Assembly: GCA_934047225.1 (NCBI GenBank)
Contig: OW203989.1
Location: 14,359,977-14,423,976, forward strand
Length of the DNA stretch: 64,000 nt
DNA from: Ypsolopha sequella
Taxonomy: Eukaryota > Arthropoda > Insecta > Lepidoptera > Ypsolophidae
Direction of reading: 5' to 3'
Shown: piece after piece, positions 1 through 10,151 of the stretch
Numbering within the stretch: position 1 is the first letter of the stretch
Layout of the letters: each line of letters starts with the position of its first letter
The notes under the pieces: model-generated
Told to the model about the DNA's origin: nothing
Seen by the model: only the letters and a program-made list of their open reading frames with translations
The model's database searches: none
Position numbers and translations under genes: made by a program

Positions 1-581
1 TTCTTAACAATAATTTAGGTTATACACAGACATAACATAACAAGACAGACGGATGGACAAATACACTCTAAACTGTTTCCATAGTTCAGAGCGTATATTA
101 AAGTCATAATTATTTTCACCAAGTAAACATAACAATAAACTTAACTCAATAAATAAAAATTAACAATTATAGTGATGAGAAAAACAATTTCAATTAATTT
201 CTATTTACAAGTTTGAAATAATTTCGCAACTAACTGTTCAACAAGTAATACAAAACATTAAAAGATAAAAGTTTATCCCATCAGATTCCTTCATGAGAGT
301 GTTCCGACGGACAATGTAGTGGAACGACCGTACGTGCTGAAAACTTACTGAAAATGAGTCTGGGCAGGAACACACCCAGGAGTGAAGGGGCAAAACTACA
401 TTTCTGTTTTCTCTTTAACCCCCGACCAAAACGAAAACCCTACATCTCGTATGAAACTAACAGTCTGATTACGAATAAATTTTCATCATGTGGCAAAGCA
501 AACAACAAGTAAGAAATATTAATTACGCTGGCGTAAAAACTGAGCTAATCAGTGATGACAAATCATACAATCAATGTACAA
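1..581. other. AT-rich sequence, no recognised feature
   Basis: I see no convincing ORF, RNA gene or repeat boundary here. The base composition is AT-rich like most of the window. Confidence 0.5.
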
Positions 582-731
582 CCCGGTCACATTATCTCGA
601 GACCTCGCTGGAATGCCGAACCACCCGCCCGTTCTCCTTTCACCTCCCCGCGCTCGCCATGGCGCGTCTATATCTGAGCGCCGACGCGACGTGACGTCAT
701 CGACGCCAGGTCTCGAGATAATGTGACCGGG
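582..731. repeat. GC-rich element bounded by a perfect 24-bp inverted repeat
   Basis: The arms at 582-605 and 708-731 are perfect reverse complements; the left one begins CCCGGTCACATT and ends GAGACCT. The loop (606-707) is strikingly GC-rich for this window and contains CpG-rich stretches and a TGACGTCA-like CRE palindrome near 693. Short ORFs on both strands cross it, but each reads straight through the inverted repeat and is not credible. It looks like a small non-autonomous foldback element; a promoter fragment carried inside such an element is an alternative. Confidence 0.6.
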
Positions 732-1275
732 ATGTAATGATGATTTTATAGCATTTACCAGGTACCGAAAAGAAATTTCATTTAACAAGTTTTCAAAACT
801 GGAAATTGGAAGTGAGAAAGGGCGAGTTATTTAGAAATAAAGTAAAATTGAACCATCAAATAGCTTTATGATAGCTCAAAATTTCAAATATCAAGCCCAG
901 GATTTAGATATTCGAAAAAATCATTCTATAGGGCACAAAAATTACGTCATAAAAATTACGTCTTTCATAGAGGAAATCATCATTGCTTAGTTTAGTCAAC
1001 TGACACGTTTACACAGTACATATAGCTGAAATATGTACATTAAAATAGTAACTTTGACCCTAACAAAGATTCCTGGTTCCGTCCCTTTCGAAAGCTTTCG
1101 AATAGAATTGAAAGACATTGTACAAGATCGAGTCATATAATGGGCTGCAGAATGAAACTGCTGGTTATGACTATTGTCGACTTAGAGACCGTTCCCATAC
1201 TTCCGTTATAGTTTCGATAAGGGGCTACTTATTCCAAAATAGTTTGTAACTTGTTGTTGTAAGTCATAATAAGTA
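732..1275. other. AT-rich sequence, no recognised feature
   Basis: No gene or clear repeat was recognised between the inverted repeat on the left and the transposase remnant on the right. Confidence 0.4.
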
Positions 1276-1694
1276 CAAGGTGGCGCAAAAGTAATGTCAT
1301 AATTTGAACTGCCATTTTGTTATAAATGAAAAAAAGAGCTCTGTTGTTATAAAAAGTTCATTTGAAAGTGTAAAATTGATGACACAAAATTGGAAAAAAA
1401 ATATATCGATCAAATGACTACCTCCCGAGTTGATGCATAATTGCGTTCGTTTTACGGAATTTTGAATTATTGCTCGCAAGACATATTCTGGCTTTCTGGC
1501 TCTAAATTGGTGACTTCTTTCAAGAGTTGCAAGGTTCGTGGTTTGTTGTGGCGAGATTTTAAAATGCCCCAAAGGAAGTAGTTTGGTGCTGTTAGATCTG
1601 GCAATCTGGTCCTGTTAGATCTGGTGATCTGGTCGGCCAGTTCAAATATCGAAAACGGGAGATTAAAAGTTGTACTCATATTTCTCAAGCACAC
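1276..1694 (-). pseudogene. mariner-like transposase C-terminal remnant with one element end
   Basis: Read on the minus strand, the segment from about 1600 down to 1467 encodes RLPDLTAPNYFLWGILKSR followed by NKPRTLQLLKEV. This matches the C-terminal block of insect mariner-type DDE transposases, typically 'SPDLTPPDFFLWGYLK...NKPRTLQELK'. Another frame (1297-1572) continues with VKRTQLCINSGGSHLIDI, which fits the extreme C-terminus of the same family, so at least one frameshift separates the two. The remnant ends at CAAGGTGGCGCAAAAG (from 1276), which resembles a terminal inverted repeat end. No catalytic D,D,D/E triad or N-terminal DNA-binding region is present. This is a dead, 5'-truncated copy. 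Confidence 0.7.
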
Positions 1695-2530
1695 TTATAT
1701 AAGGTAATACACAGGCAAACAGAGGGCGGCGCAGCGTGATTACAAACGCCTGTTAATTTCGGCCTGGTACTTGGCCAGAGTGTTTCGGCCAGTCAAGAGG
1801 CCGAAACCAACATGACATCAACCCAAGTCTACATAAATGTACTATCAAACATAAGAATTTAATTATTTTAATTTTAAATTTTTTGCATTCGGCTGTCCTA
1901 AATCAATACTAGGTATTTTGTCGTGACAGTTTCTTCTTTTTTTCAAGTTTTTAAACACGTTTTGTATCAAAATCCATTAAATTAAATGAAACATGACTCA
2001 GTGCTTCAAATGTAAAATATTTACTAACTCGTATTAAATTCTCCAATATCTTTCTATTTTACAATAAAATACTAAATTTTTGACGCTTTATCGTATACGA
2101 ATCTTTTCGTTAAACTTATAGCCTTGTCATACTAATAGTAAGCAATCCCAAAACACCTACGAACATTTATCTAAATTTGTATTCGTACCACGCGCGCTAC
2201 CCGAATTTCTTCTCGAAGGCTTTGTTAAATAATTTCCACTGTTACCTCTAACTCTAAGGCAAGGGGTACAGAAGTGCTCGGTCATCGTTTAGAAATCCAG
2301 TATTCTGTAAACAGAAATGTTGTTTTGTATTTTGTGCTCGACAATACCTTTATAGGTGAACCATTTTCAGTACAATTCCCGTGGTTCAAGCCAATGCATA
2401 AATAGATTGATGTGTTTTTGATCGAAATCTGTAACTGTACTGTACTGTAAATATCATTAAAGCACATTACAAATTGTCAAATCCAACTAGTAAACAGTTT
2501 TATATTCTCTCATACTGCTATAAGGTAATT
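1695..2530. other. AT-rich sequence, no recognised feature
   Basis: No supported gene. Short ORFs here have no recognisable domain. Confidence 0.4.
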
Positions 2531-2660
2531 TATTTTTTATTTTTATTTCTAGCATTTTTCGCACATTTACACAAATAACTGAAAAGAAAAAAGAAACAAT
2601 TAAACATGGTGTTCAAGAGTGGCACTTATTGCTAATAGCAATATCTTCCAGGCAACTCTT
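2531..2660 (-). mobile_element. LINE 3'-tail fragment (CAATAAGTGC family)
   Basis: On the minus strand it reads GATATTGCTATTAGCAATAAGTGC, then a region with TGTAAATGTGC, then an A-rich tail with AATAAA-like units. The same order of words recurs at about 34660-34830 and 43485-43605, so this is a dispersed 3' untranslated tail of a retroelement. No coding part remains. Assignment to a LINE clade is an inference from recalled lepidopteran sequences. Confidence 0.5.
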
Positions 2661-3245
2661 GGTAGCTAACAGAAAGATGAACAATGCTGATTGAATCATA
2701 ATAAATTTACAAGTATACTATTTAGTGAACAACCTGTTGAATCAAATATAAAACTCAAGAAAGCTAGTGAAAATAAAGTGTTTTTGTTGTTGTGACAAGG
2801 CCCGCCGGCTAAAAGGATATCTCTCAAGTGTTTCGAAGCTCCATGAACTACAACCCACAAATACATATGTAATCAACAGACTCAGGATATATGCATACGT
2901 GAACACCACACAAGGTACGATAAAATCGAAATTATAAACTCACATAACCTCTAAAATTAAGATCGTTAAATGATTCATCAAAATTAAATCTATAAACACA
3001 GAGAGAGATACTAGCTCCACCTGTTGACAGGACACTAAACCTTTTGAATTCATCGAAGACTAGAAGCTCGTACCACACATAACAATCCGATCCTCAGAAT
3101 ATAATTCTAGGCTCACTCACCATATACATAGGAGTTCTCTTATACACCATCAGAGGGCGCAATACACGAGTTACAACATAACAACATACCTACTGTACAG
3201 ATTATTCTTGACCACTACCTGTATACACTTGTAAAAAAGTAAAAA
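2661..3245. other. region upstream of the intact LINE, possibly its 5' UTR
   Basis: This stretch lies directly before ORF1 and has no ORF of its own. A retrotransposon 5' UTR with an internal promoter is expected here, but I cannot see its boundary. A slightly GC-richer patch near 2798-2840 might mark it; this is only a guess. Confidence 0.3.
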
Positions 3246-4424
3246 ATGTCTTGCTTAGCCTGTAATCGGCCTATAAATCATGATGAACTGTTGCGATGCA
3301 ATGGCTGCAAAGGAAAGTACCACTATGCATGTTTAAATATGACCACAGCATATTATATGAGTAAAAAACAGAGACTAGATCGCACTTGGCTGTGCTTAAG
3401 CTGCGATACCACTACACGCCGAAAAAGAAATGATAACACGCCACTCCGAAAACAAACACCTGAAAAAGAAATTATAAAAACACCAGTGCAAAACCTATCC
3501 CAAGACGAACAAATTACTAAAAGACCCAGTCAAACACTTTTGGGACATCCGATAATGACCTCACTAGAATCTGCTTCTACTAATGAATCGATCGCATTCG
3601 ATAAATTCAGCCAACTGCTAGACTCTCGACTAGCCTTGAACAAACAAACAATACTTTCAGAAATTAAGGACATAATAAAAAGCGAAATACAAGAAGCAAT
3701 TTTAGAGCTGCGACAGGACCTAAAGGATAACACAACCATGGTGAACCAGGAACAAAAAGATATTAAAAACAACATACATATATTAAATGAAAAAATTTAC
3801 AACTTAGAAATTGAAAACGATAGAATGTATAAAAAAATTCAAGAAATACAGGACCATATCACACAGACAGGTAATTTGCGTATCGATGATAACAGCAAAA
3901 AAATTGTTTTATTTGGACTTACAGAATATCACCATGAAACAGAATATGATCTTCACAATCGAATTCTAGACATATTTAACGACATTATGAACGTGAACCT
4001 CGTCGGATATATTGAGGACCTTACACGTATAGGAAGAAGATCCCCTACAAGGCCAATTGTTATTGAACTCTTAAGTAAAAAAATGACGAAATACGTACTC
4101 GAAAACGCAAAATACTTCAAAAATTCAGGCTTATCGATCTCTGAATACCTCTGCGAACGATCGCTACAAGAAAGAAATATCCTGCGAGAACATTTACGAC
4201 AAGCACGACAAAACGGTAATCATGCGGTGATCCGTAAAAATAAATTAATTGTCAATGGTAAAATATTTTCCCCCCCTCCAGCCCAAAAAAACATACAGAT
4301 TAACAACGTCTCTAACGACAACTCATACGATAAGGAATCTGATGAACTACCCGAAAATTCTCAAATGGCAAAGGACCATAATACCCAAGATACTTTTTTT
4401 CGAGAGACCTATGAAACACTTTGA
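3246..4424 (+). CDS. LINE ORF1 protein: PHD finger, coiled coil, RRM-like RNA-binding domain
   Basis: The product has 392 residues and is the RNA-binding chaperone-type ORF1 of the retrotransposon, expected to coat element RNA. Residues 3-53 form a PHD-type zinc finger (C3, C6, C18, C21, H26, C29, C50, C53; C4-H-C3 order, with W48 two residues before the seventh metal ligand, C50). Residues 54-100 are basic and low complexity. About 117-208 is heptad-like and rich in I, L, K and E, a likely coiled coil for trimerisation. About 219-277 (KIVLFGL... then TRIGRRSPTRPIVIEL) resembles the RRM of L1-type ORF1p, and 278-342 resembles its C-terminal domain. The ATG follows an in-frame AAAAA run, and no earlier ATG fits better. 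The last 14 bases overlap the start of ORF2. PHD fingers occur in ORF1 of some CR1-group elements; combination with an L1-like RRM is less usual. Confidence 0.85.
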   Translation: MSCLACNRPINHDELLRCNGCKGKYHYACLNMTTAYYMSKKQRLDRTWLCLSCDTTTRRKRNDNTPLRKQTPEKEIIKTPVQNLSQDEQITKRPSQTLLGHPIMTSLESASTNESIAFDKFSQLLDSRLALNKQTILSEIKDIIKSEIQEAILELRQDLKDNTTMVNQEQKDIKNNIHILNEKIYNLEIENDRMYKKIQEIQDHITQTGNLRIDDNSKKIVLFGLTEYHHETEYDLHNRILDIFNDIMNVNLVGYIEDLTRIGRRSPTRPIVIELLSKKMTKYVLENAKYFKNSGLSISEYLCERSLQERNILREHLRQARQNGNHAVIRKNKLIVNGKIFSPPPAQKNIQINNVSNDNSYDKESDELPENSQMAKDHNTQDTFFRETYETL

Positions 4425-7266
4425 TATTGTTTTCCAAAACATGCAAAGTATTAATAATAAACAAGATATATTTGAAGCATTTTTAGACGATAATTATGAT
4501 AAATACCTTGCCTTTTGTATATCAGAGAGCAGACTTACGCAGGCAAAAAAAGAATTGTTACACTTTTCTGGATACATTCTAGCAGCAACTTATTGCAGAG
4601 AAAACTATGAGGGTGGGGGTGTGTGCATAATCTTAAAAGAAGACATAGAATATATAGAAAAAAGGGATATAATGAACATGTCCATCGAATATGTCATTGA
4701 AGTCTGCGCTATAGATCTACCTAAGTTAAATATGTTAATAATATCGTTATATTGGAACAGTAGGGAGACCGAAGTTTTTTTTGAAAGATTAACATTAATT
4801 CTAAAATATATAATAATAAAATACAATAATAAGAAGATAATAATCGGAGGTGATTTTAACGTTGACGTCTTAAAAAATACTACACTATCTAAAAAACTGT
4901 TAGATCTAATGTCGGAATACAACTTTGTACAACACATTAAAGAACCGACGCGAATAACAAAGACTAGCTCTACCTGCATAGATTTAATTTTCACAAACTA
5001 CGTAGATTCTACTTTAAATACATCCGTATGCGAATTTGGTTTTTCAGATCATAGAGCTACAATCTTGCGTACAGAGGGGACACAAAAAAACAAAAATGCA
5101 GAATGGCGAACTGAAAAAAGACTTTTTTCTAATCATAATATAGAATTTTTCAAAGCTGAATTAAGAAAACTCGATTGGACAAAAATAATAAATCAAAATG
5201 TTGACATAAATATAAATTATAATTTATTTAATGACATTTTAATGGAAATTTTAAACAGATGCGTACCTATAAAACAAGTAAGGATAAAAAATAAAACTAA
5301 AAAAACATGGCTCACACGTGGTATAAAAACATCATGTAAGAATAAAAGGCTCTTGAAAATTCTTACAACGTATTCAAATGATCCAATCCTTAAAAATCAC
5401 TACAAAGTGTACGAAAAAATACTGAAGCAATCCGTTATTAGGTCGAAAAAACTGCAATACATAAAACAAATGGAAAAATCAAGCAACACAATAAAATCAA
5501 TGTGGCAAATTATAAAAGAACGCACCAATAAAAATATCATAAAACCTAAAACTAACATTTCTTTAAAAATTAATAATAAAATTACATCTGATCCCAAAGA
5601 GATAACAAACGAGTTTAATAATTTTTTTGCGTCAGTGGGAGAGTCCACAAATCCGGTGTTTGGTCGACCCGTACTACACCCTACTGAGAATACCATGTAC
5701 CTAAATCCTGTTGATCCGCGAGAAGTACACGCTATATTACGCAACCTAAAAAGTAAATATAGCCACGGATTTGATGAATTACCACCCGTACTTATCAAGC
5801 AATGTGCCGATGAATTAACGATACCTTTCTTTATGCTAATAAACCAATCTTTTAGAGATGGCGTATTTCCGGATTTACTTAAACAATCCATAATAAAACC
5901 GATACACAAAAAGGATACAAAAACTGATCCAAACCACTATCGACCAATAGCACAACTACCTACATCCTCGAAAATATTTGAAAAGGCTATGTGCAAGCGA
6001 CTAACCTCATTCTGTGAAAAATATAAAATATTCGACAATTCCCAAAATGGCTTCCGGAAAAACCGATCTACAACGTTAGCAGTGTATAAATATATACAAG
6101 AAATCCTCAACATAATTAATAATAAAAAGTACGCAATAGGAATTCTACTTGACATGACAAAAGCTTACGACAAAGTTCAGTATAATATACTACTTGATAA
6201 ATTATACGGTATAGGCGTTCGGGGAATCACCCACAAATGGTTCGTCTCATTTCTAAAAAATCGTAAACAATATGTTGAAACGGAATACTTCAATCATGAA
6301 ACTAGGGATATAACTCAGGTAAGATCGGATGTACGGCACCTGCATTGCTCTATCCCCCAAGGAAGTGTGATCGGATGTATACTTTTCTTAATCTATATAA
6401 ATGACCTACCAAAAGTTGTTAATGAGTCATGTATATTATTTGCAGATGATATCTCATTATTAACTCCGAGCATGAACAATGAAAACTTAAATCAAGTACT
6501 AAACAATTCTGTAAATAACATAGTGGCATGGATGAATGACCATAACTTAGAAATTAACTTTTCAAAGACAAAAATAATGCAATTTAGGCCCGTACAAAAG
6601 ACCCCCCTAAATATTAACTTCTCATTTAACGGTACAAAAATAGAATGCGTCAATACATTTACTCTACTGGGACTAAAAATAGATTCAAACATCAATTGGA
6701 AAACACACATTCAAAAAATTAAAACTAAAATATCGAAATTTACATATGCTTTAAAACAAGTTAAAATAAATACTAATCTTAAAGCAGCACTAACTACTTA
6801 TTACGCATATGCTTATGCATGGTTATCACAAGGTATAGTACTGTGGGGAAACAGTACTGATACAAAAGATCTATTTATACTACAAAAGAAATGTATTCGA
6901 ATCCTAGCACACATTACTAACTTAGAAAGTTGTAGGCCATATTTTAAACAATATAATATATTAACTTTGACATCCATTTATATTTTAGAGATTTGTAAAT
7001 TCGTAAGAAAATACAAAGACTTTTACACAAGATTAGGAGATATATCACATCGATCAATAAGACATAAACATAAATTATTACTGCCACAATCAAAATTAAA
7101 ATTACACAGCTCAGGTCCCTATGCAATGTCTATAAAAATCTATAACCACCTACCCGACACGATAAAAAATGAAGATAAAGACAAAACGTTTTTAAAAAAC
7201 CTTAAGCACATGCTATTAGATAAAACCTACTACACATTAGACGAATTTTTCAAAGATTTTAAATAA
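4411..7266 (+). CDS. LINE ORF2 polyprotein: apurinic-type endonuclease and reverse transcriptase
   Basis: I choose ATG 4411, giving 951 residues: the endonuclease begins right there (MKHFDIVFQNMQSI). The same frame is open upstream to 4249, but that part only overlaps ORF1. Endonuclease (1-220): N10, E39, D148 and N150 in GGDFN, T180/R181, D191 and the SDH triad 212-214 are all present. Reverse transcriptase (about 490-760): HKKDTKTDPNHYRPI, QNGFRKNRST, motif A LLDMTKAYDKV (D581), PQGSVIG, motif C FADD (D679, D680) and the FTLLGLKID thumb-side block. The C-terminal region (about 780-951) holds the SCRPYFKQYNILTLTSIYILE-type block of CR1/Jockey-group LINEs; there is no RNase H and no CCHC knuckle. 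No stop or frameshift is seen, so the protein may be active. ORF2 overlaps ORF1 by 14 nt (ATG 4411, ORF1 stop at 4422-4424), suggesting translational coupling by reinitiation. Confidence 0.9.
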   Translation: MKHFDIVFQNMQSINNKQDIFEAFLDDNYDKYLAFCISESRLTQAKKELLHFSGYILAATYCRENYEGGGVCIILKEDIEYIEKRDIMNMSIEYVIEVCAIDLPKLNMLIISLYWNSRETEVFFERLTLILKYIIIKYNNKKIIIGGDFNVDVLKNTTLSKKLLDLMSEYNFVQHIKEPTRITKTSSTCIDLIFTNYVDSTLNTSVCEFGFSDHRATILRTEGTQKNKNAEWRTEKRLFSNHNIEFFKAELRKLDWTKIINQNVDININYNLFNDILMEILNRCVPIKQVRIKNKTKKTWLTRGIKTSCKNKRLLKILTTYSNDPILKNHYKVYEKILKQSVIRSKKLQYIKQMEKSSNTIKSMWQIIKERTNKNIIKPKTNISLKINNKITSDPKEITNEFNNFFASVGESTNPVFGRPVLHPTENTMYLNPVDPREVHAILRNLKSKYSHGFDELPPVLIKQCADELTIPFFMLINQSFRDGVFPDLLKQSIIKPIHKKDTKTDPNHYRPIAQLPTSSKIFEKAMCKRLTSFCEKYKIFDNSQNGFRKNRSTTLAVYKYIQEILNIINNKKYAIGILLDMTKAYDKVQYNILLDKLYGIGVRGITHKWFVSFLKNRKQYVETEYFNHETRDITQVRSDVRHLHCSIPQGSVIGCILFLIYINDLPKVVNESCILFADDISLLTPSMNNENLNQVLNNSVNNIVAWMNDHNLEINFSKTKIMQFRPVQKTPLNINFSFNGTKIECVNTFTLLGLKIDSNINWKTHIQKIKTKISKFTYALKQVKINTNLKAALTTYYAYAYAWLSQGIVLWGNSTDTKDLFILQKKCIRILAHITNLESCRPYFKQYNILTLTSIYILEICKFVRKYKDFYTRLGDISHRSIRHKHKLLLPQSKLKLHSSGPYAMSIKIYNHLPDTIKNEDKDKTFLKNLKHMLLDKTYYTLDEFFKDFK

Positions 7267-7449
7267 CTTCGGTCTGCCACAGCTGCCCTTCCTTGTATAT
7301 TGTTATGCCCCAGCGGGGTCATATGTGAACTGTACATTAATATTTAAGATCCAACACTGTACATATGAAAGCAATAAACGATTGAATATGAATATGAATA
7401 TTCTCTGGCCAAGATACGCGCCAGCCTTCGGGTCGTTATGTTAGAAACG

Positions 7450-7533
7450 TTATGTTATCTAGAAGTCGGCGTTCTTATATTGGTTTTTATGTTGCTATAT
7501 CGTAGGAAATACGCCGACTTCTAGATAACATAA
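7450..7533. repeat. foldback element with 23-bp perfect inverted repeat
   Basis: The arms 7450-7472 and 7511-7533 are reverse complements (TTATGTTATCTAGAAGTCGG and its complement). The loop is 38 bp. It sits just downstream of the LINE tail. GAAGTCGG recurs at about 7546, 7633 and 8438, suggesting that this and the minisatellite element to the right are parts of one larger repeat. Confidence 0.6.
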
Positions 7534-7632
7534 TGTTTCAGGAAGAAAGAAGTCGGCAAAAGTGTTGCTTCGGTACCATCGGTCTTTATAGAATTATTAT
7601 TAACTTTTTAGTGAATGACTGCTGTTACTATT

Positions 7633-8373
7633 GAAGTCGGTTGCTATTTTTTTGTTAAAAGTTTATTTTATTTCACATTTTTTAGTGTTGCTGGGTTAAA
7701 TTGTGAAATATGGGTAGTTCTTGCAAACGTGGTTTTAATATGAAACGAAGTTCAAGTGAGTATAAGTAGCTATGTTTGAGTAGCTTCCTGCTATCAATCT
7801 CGAGTTATGTGCTGTCATTCGTTAAAGAGTTCTACGGTGATGAAGCCAAGATCGAAGGTCAGGTGGGTACACTGGCAATTTTCAAGCAATGCCCTGCAAT
7901 GAGCACCATAACACAAACTGATTGCCGCAATCCAAAGTTATGTGCTGTCATCCGTTGAGGAGTTCTATGGTGATGAAGCCAGGATCGAAGGTCAGGTGGG
8001 TATTCTGGTAATATCCAAGTAATACCCTTGAATTAGCACCCTAACGCAGTGATTGCCGCAATCTCGAGTTATGTGCTCTGATCCGTTGAGGAGTTCTTTG
8101 GTGAATATGGTGATGAAGCCAGGATCGAAGGTCAGGTGGAAGAATGATGATTTTCAAGTAATACCTTGTAATCAGCACCCAGGTACAAAGCGATTACCTC
8201 AATTTCGAGAGGTATGCTGTCATTTTCTGAGGAGTTCCACTGCCTATCTCTGAAGACCTTCATCAGATCATGACCAAACCCAAAATGGGACCTACCTGGA
8301 AGTACACTCTTTCAAACAAAAAAAAAATTGTTCAAATCGGTTCAGAAATGACGGAGTTATGGAGTAACAACGC

Positions 8374-8406
<33 letters not shown>

Positions 8407-8455
8407 ATACAGTCGAATTGAGAACCGCCTCCTTTTTGAAGTCGGTTAAAAAGAG
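7633..8455 (+). mobile_element. non-autonomous repeat unit containing the minisatellite
   Basis: This segment is bracketed by GAAGTCGGTT at 7633 and at about 8438, encloses the minisatellite, a poly(A) run at 8374-8405 and a conserved-looking end (CGAATTGAGAACCGCCTCC). I recall very similar ends widely in lepidopteran repeats but cannot name the superfamily. No coding capacity is evident. Confidence 0.45.
7790..8250 (+). repeat. minisatellite, about 133-bp unit, roughly 3.5 copies
   Basis: The phrase GAAGCCARGATCGAAGGTCAG begins at 7842, 7975 and 8115, a spacing of 133 and 140 bp; the third interval carries a short extra GAATATGGT-type insertion. Between the phrases, ATTGCCGCAAT and TTATGTGCT also recur in register. 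The units diverge by several substitutions. The apparent ORFs inside are products of the repeat and are interrupted. Confidence 0.75.
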
Positions 8456-8599
8456 TTTAGGATCAGGACCCCACGGCCCGAGCGTCTCGACCCCAAAATT
8501 TGTAATAAATTGTAATAAATTATTAATAAATTATTAATCTCGACCCCAATAAATGTATCTTGTGTACATTAAAGAATTGAGAATTATTTACGTAAAATT

Positions 8600-9250
8600 A
8601 TTACAATGATCCGGTGGGACTGGGTGTAAATGGACTGAAAAATTTACGGTACGTATTGAAATTTAGTATGGAGAGAAACATTCATTTTTACCATAATATG
8701 CGCAGATATGTTTCCTATGGAAAGTTGTGCGGTATGATCTGTAGAGCACAGAATATTAGTAAAATATACCAGTCCACGGTTTTTACCGATATATGTGGTA
8801 ATTTATACCCAGTTTATGGGGTCATATACATTTTTTTATCTGATTTATCTTGTAATTTGTACTTAGCATTAATGTTTAAATACATACATAACCCTTAAAA
8901 TTCCAATTCAAGGACAGAATTAAGCTTTGTGTAGATGATATTAAGTAAATGTTACACAACCAACATTTTAAATTAGCCCTTTTAAGTTAGTTTTAATTTT
9001 ATTTCTTTTGCATGCATGTTAAATGTATATATAGATCTAAACATTATATTTTACAGTATCTCGTCTATATCTCGTCGAGGGGATATGACACTGTGACCCT
9101 AAGATTCAGGATTACCTAAACTAGGGAACAGGATAACTCCCTGGGTACTTAAGATAATTACTAAGACATAGAATAAAATATATCAGTCTTGTACCTAATT
9201 TTAAGAATATTTTTGTAACGAAAATAAAGAATTATTATTATTATTATTAA
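8600..9250 (+). mobile_element. probable LINE 3' untranslated end with (ATT)n tail
   Basis: The segment ends in AATAAAG (from about 9222) followed directly by an ATT microsatellite (9230-9249), the usual architecture of a retroelement 3' end. The upstream sequence has no protein similarity that I recognise. The 5' boundary is arbitrary. Confidence 0.35.
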
Positions 9251-9477
9251 TCATGAGTTATGTAATAAGTCATATTGTTACATGATCATTAGTGTAACAC
9301 TTTGATTTGATAAACCAATCAAAATTGTCAACACTTGTAAATTAAAATTTGACGAAGCTGGCATATACGCTAAAGAAAATGCATAAGAAAACGCATACTA
9401 AGAAAAACCTTTTTAGATGTTATAATTATTAATACTAGTTTATATATATATACTTAATAAAATAATATGAAAGTTAA

Positions 9478-9523
9478 TATGAGATATATTTTGGGCCCTA
9501 TCCTGGGTTCGGCATCAGTCACA
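9478..9523 (-). ncRNA. degenerate hammerhead-ribozyme-like motif
   Basis: Read on the minus strand: UGUGA, CUGAUGC, C, GAACCC-loop AGGAUA-GGGCCC, AAA, AUAUAU, C, UCAUA. UGUGA pairs with UCAUA (5 bp including one G-U); GAACCC and GGGCCC pair with two mismatches. The final core A is C and GAA is AAA, so catalysis is unlikely, but the layout matches the better copies near 46.55 and 50.93 kb. A partial match (CCCGAAATATATC) occurs at about 33729 and, on the minus strand, near 51121-51140. Confidence 0.35.
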
Positions 9524-10151
9524 ATATATCCGGATTTTGATGCGGTTGTTTTAGATAGAGTGATTTAAGAGGAAGGTTTATATGTATAATACATGCCCAT
9601 GCAAAGCCGGGGCGGGTCGCTAGTTAGTATTTAGACGTTGATGAGACAATGACCGACCTCATAAAAAATAAAAATCCTAATAAAACAGCACTTCCACGTT
9701 CTCTCTACGTCTTTTACTTTCGAAAACAATTAAATCCTTCTCTAGACTAAGTTCTCAAGTTTCAGCTCATTTTCGAGTTTCGGAACTCCCAATCACTTAC
9801 TTTGATTAACTTGTTTCCGATTTGTAAACAAAGGGGAAGACTTCGCTTTAAAATTGGATCCTTTAGCTAAGAAGTACCTGTAGGCTTGCTTTCTTGTTAA
9901 CCCATCCAATGGCATAGGGCGCCATCGCCTTCCATGGTCTATTGTTCTTCTGTTGTTTTCTAATTATAAAAAATTAAACGAGTAAAGTTTTGACCTGGTG
10001 TTATGGAAAAAGCTTCAAAGGTATAGGTAAGTAATGAATTTAATGTAAATGGTAAATCATCAAGTCATATTTTTACTAACGATGGTTGTCTTAAAAATAT
10101 ATCCTTGATAAATTTAAAATAACGCATAGATTGAAACGAATGGCAGATAAT
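9524..10151. other. AT-rich sequence, no recognised feature
   Basis: No supported gene or repeat boundary. Confidence 0.35.

Larger units (their letters stand above)
3246..7400 (+). mobile_element. apparently intact non-LTR retrotransposon (CR1/Jockey superfamily)
   Basis: Two long overlapping ORFs with no internal stops are followed by a short 3' UTR with AATAAA at 7373-7378 and a tail made of GAATAT-type repeats at about 7384-7399. Absence of LTRs, an endonuclease-plus-reverse-transcriptase ORF2 and a microsatellite tail define a LINE-type element of the CR1/Jockey group. The exact clade needs a phylogeny. The 5' end is not resolved and may extend into 2661-3245. The tail is directly followed by unrelated sequence, and I could not identify a target-site duplication. 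Open ORFs imply a young copy. Confidence 0.85.

Noticed and set aside
4249..4410. Extended N-terminus of LINE ORF2 from ATG 4249
   Set aside because: The 54 extra residues overlap ORF1 and precede the conserved start of the endonuclease domain; ATG 4411 fits the family better.
4605..6710. Several minus-strand ORFs of 72-169 residues
   Set aside because: They are antisense shadows of ORF2.
7790..8250. CRISPR-like array
   Set aside because: The repeats are long, diverged and directly tandem without unique spacers, and the DNA is eukaryotic.
7776..8253. ORFs within the minisatellite that repeat similar peptides
   Set aside because: The frames are broken between units and the repetition comes from the DNA tandem repeat, not from a repeat protein.
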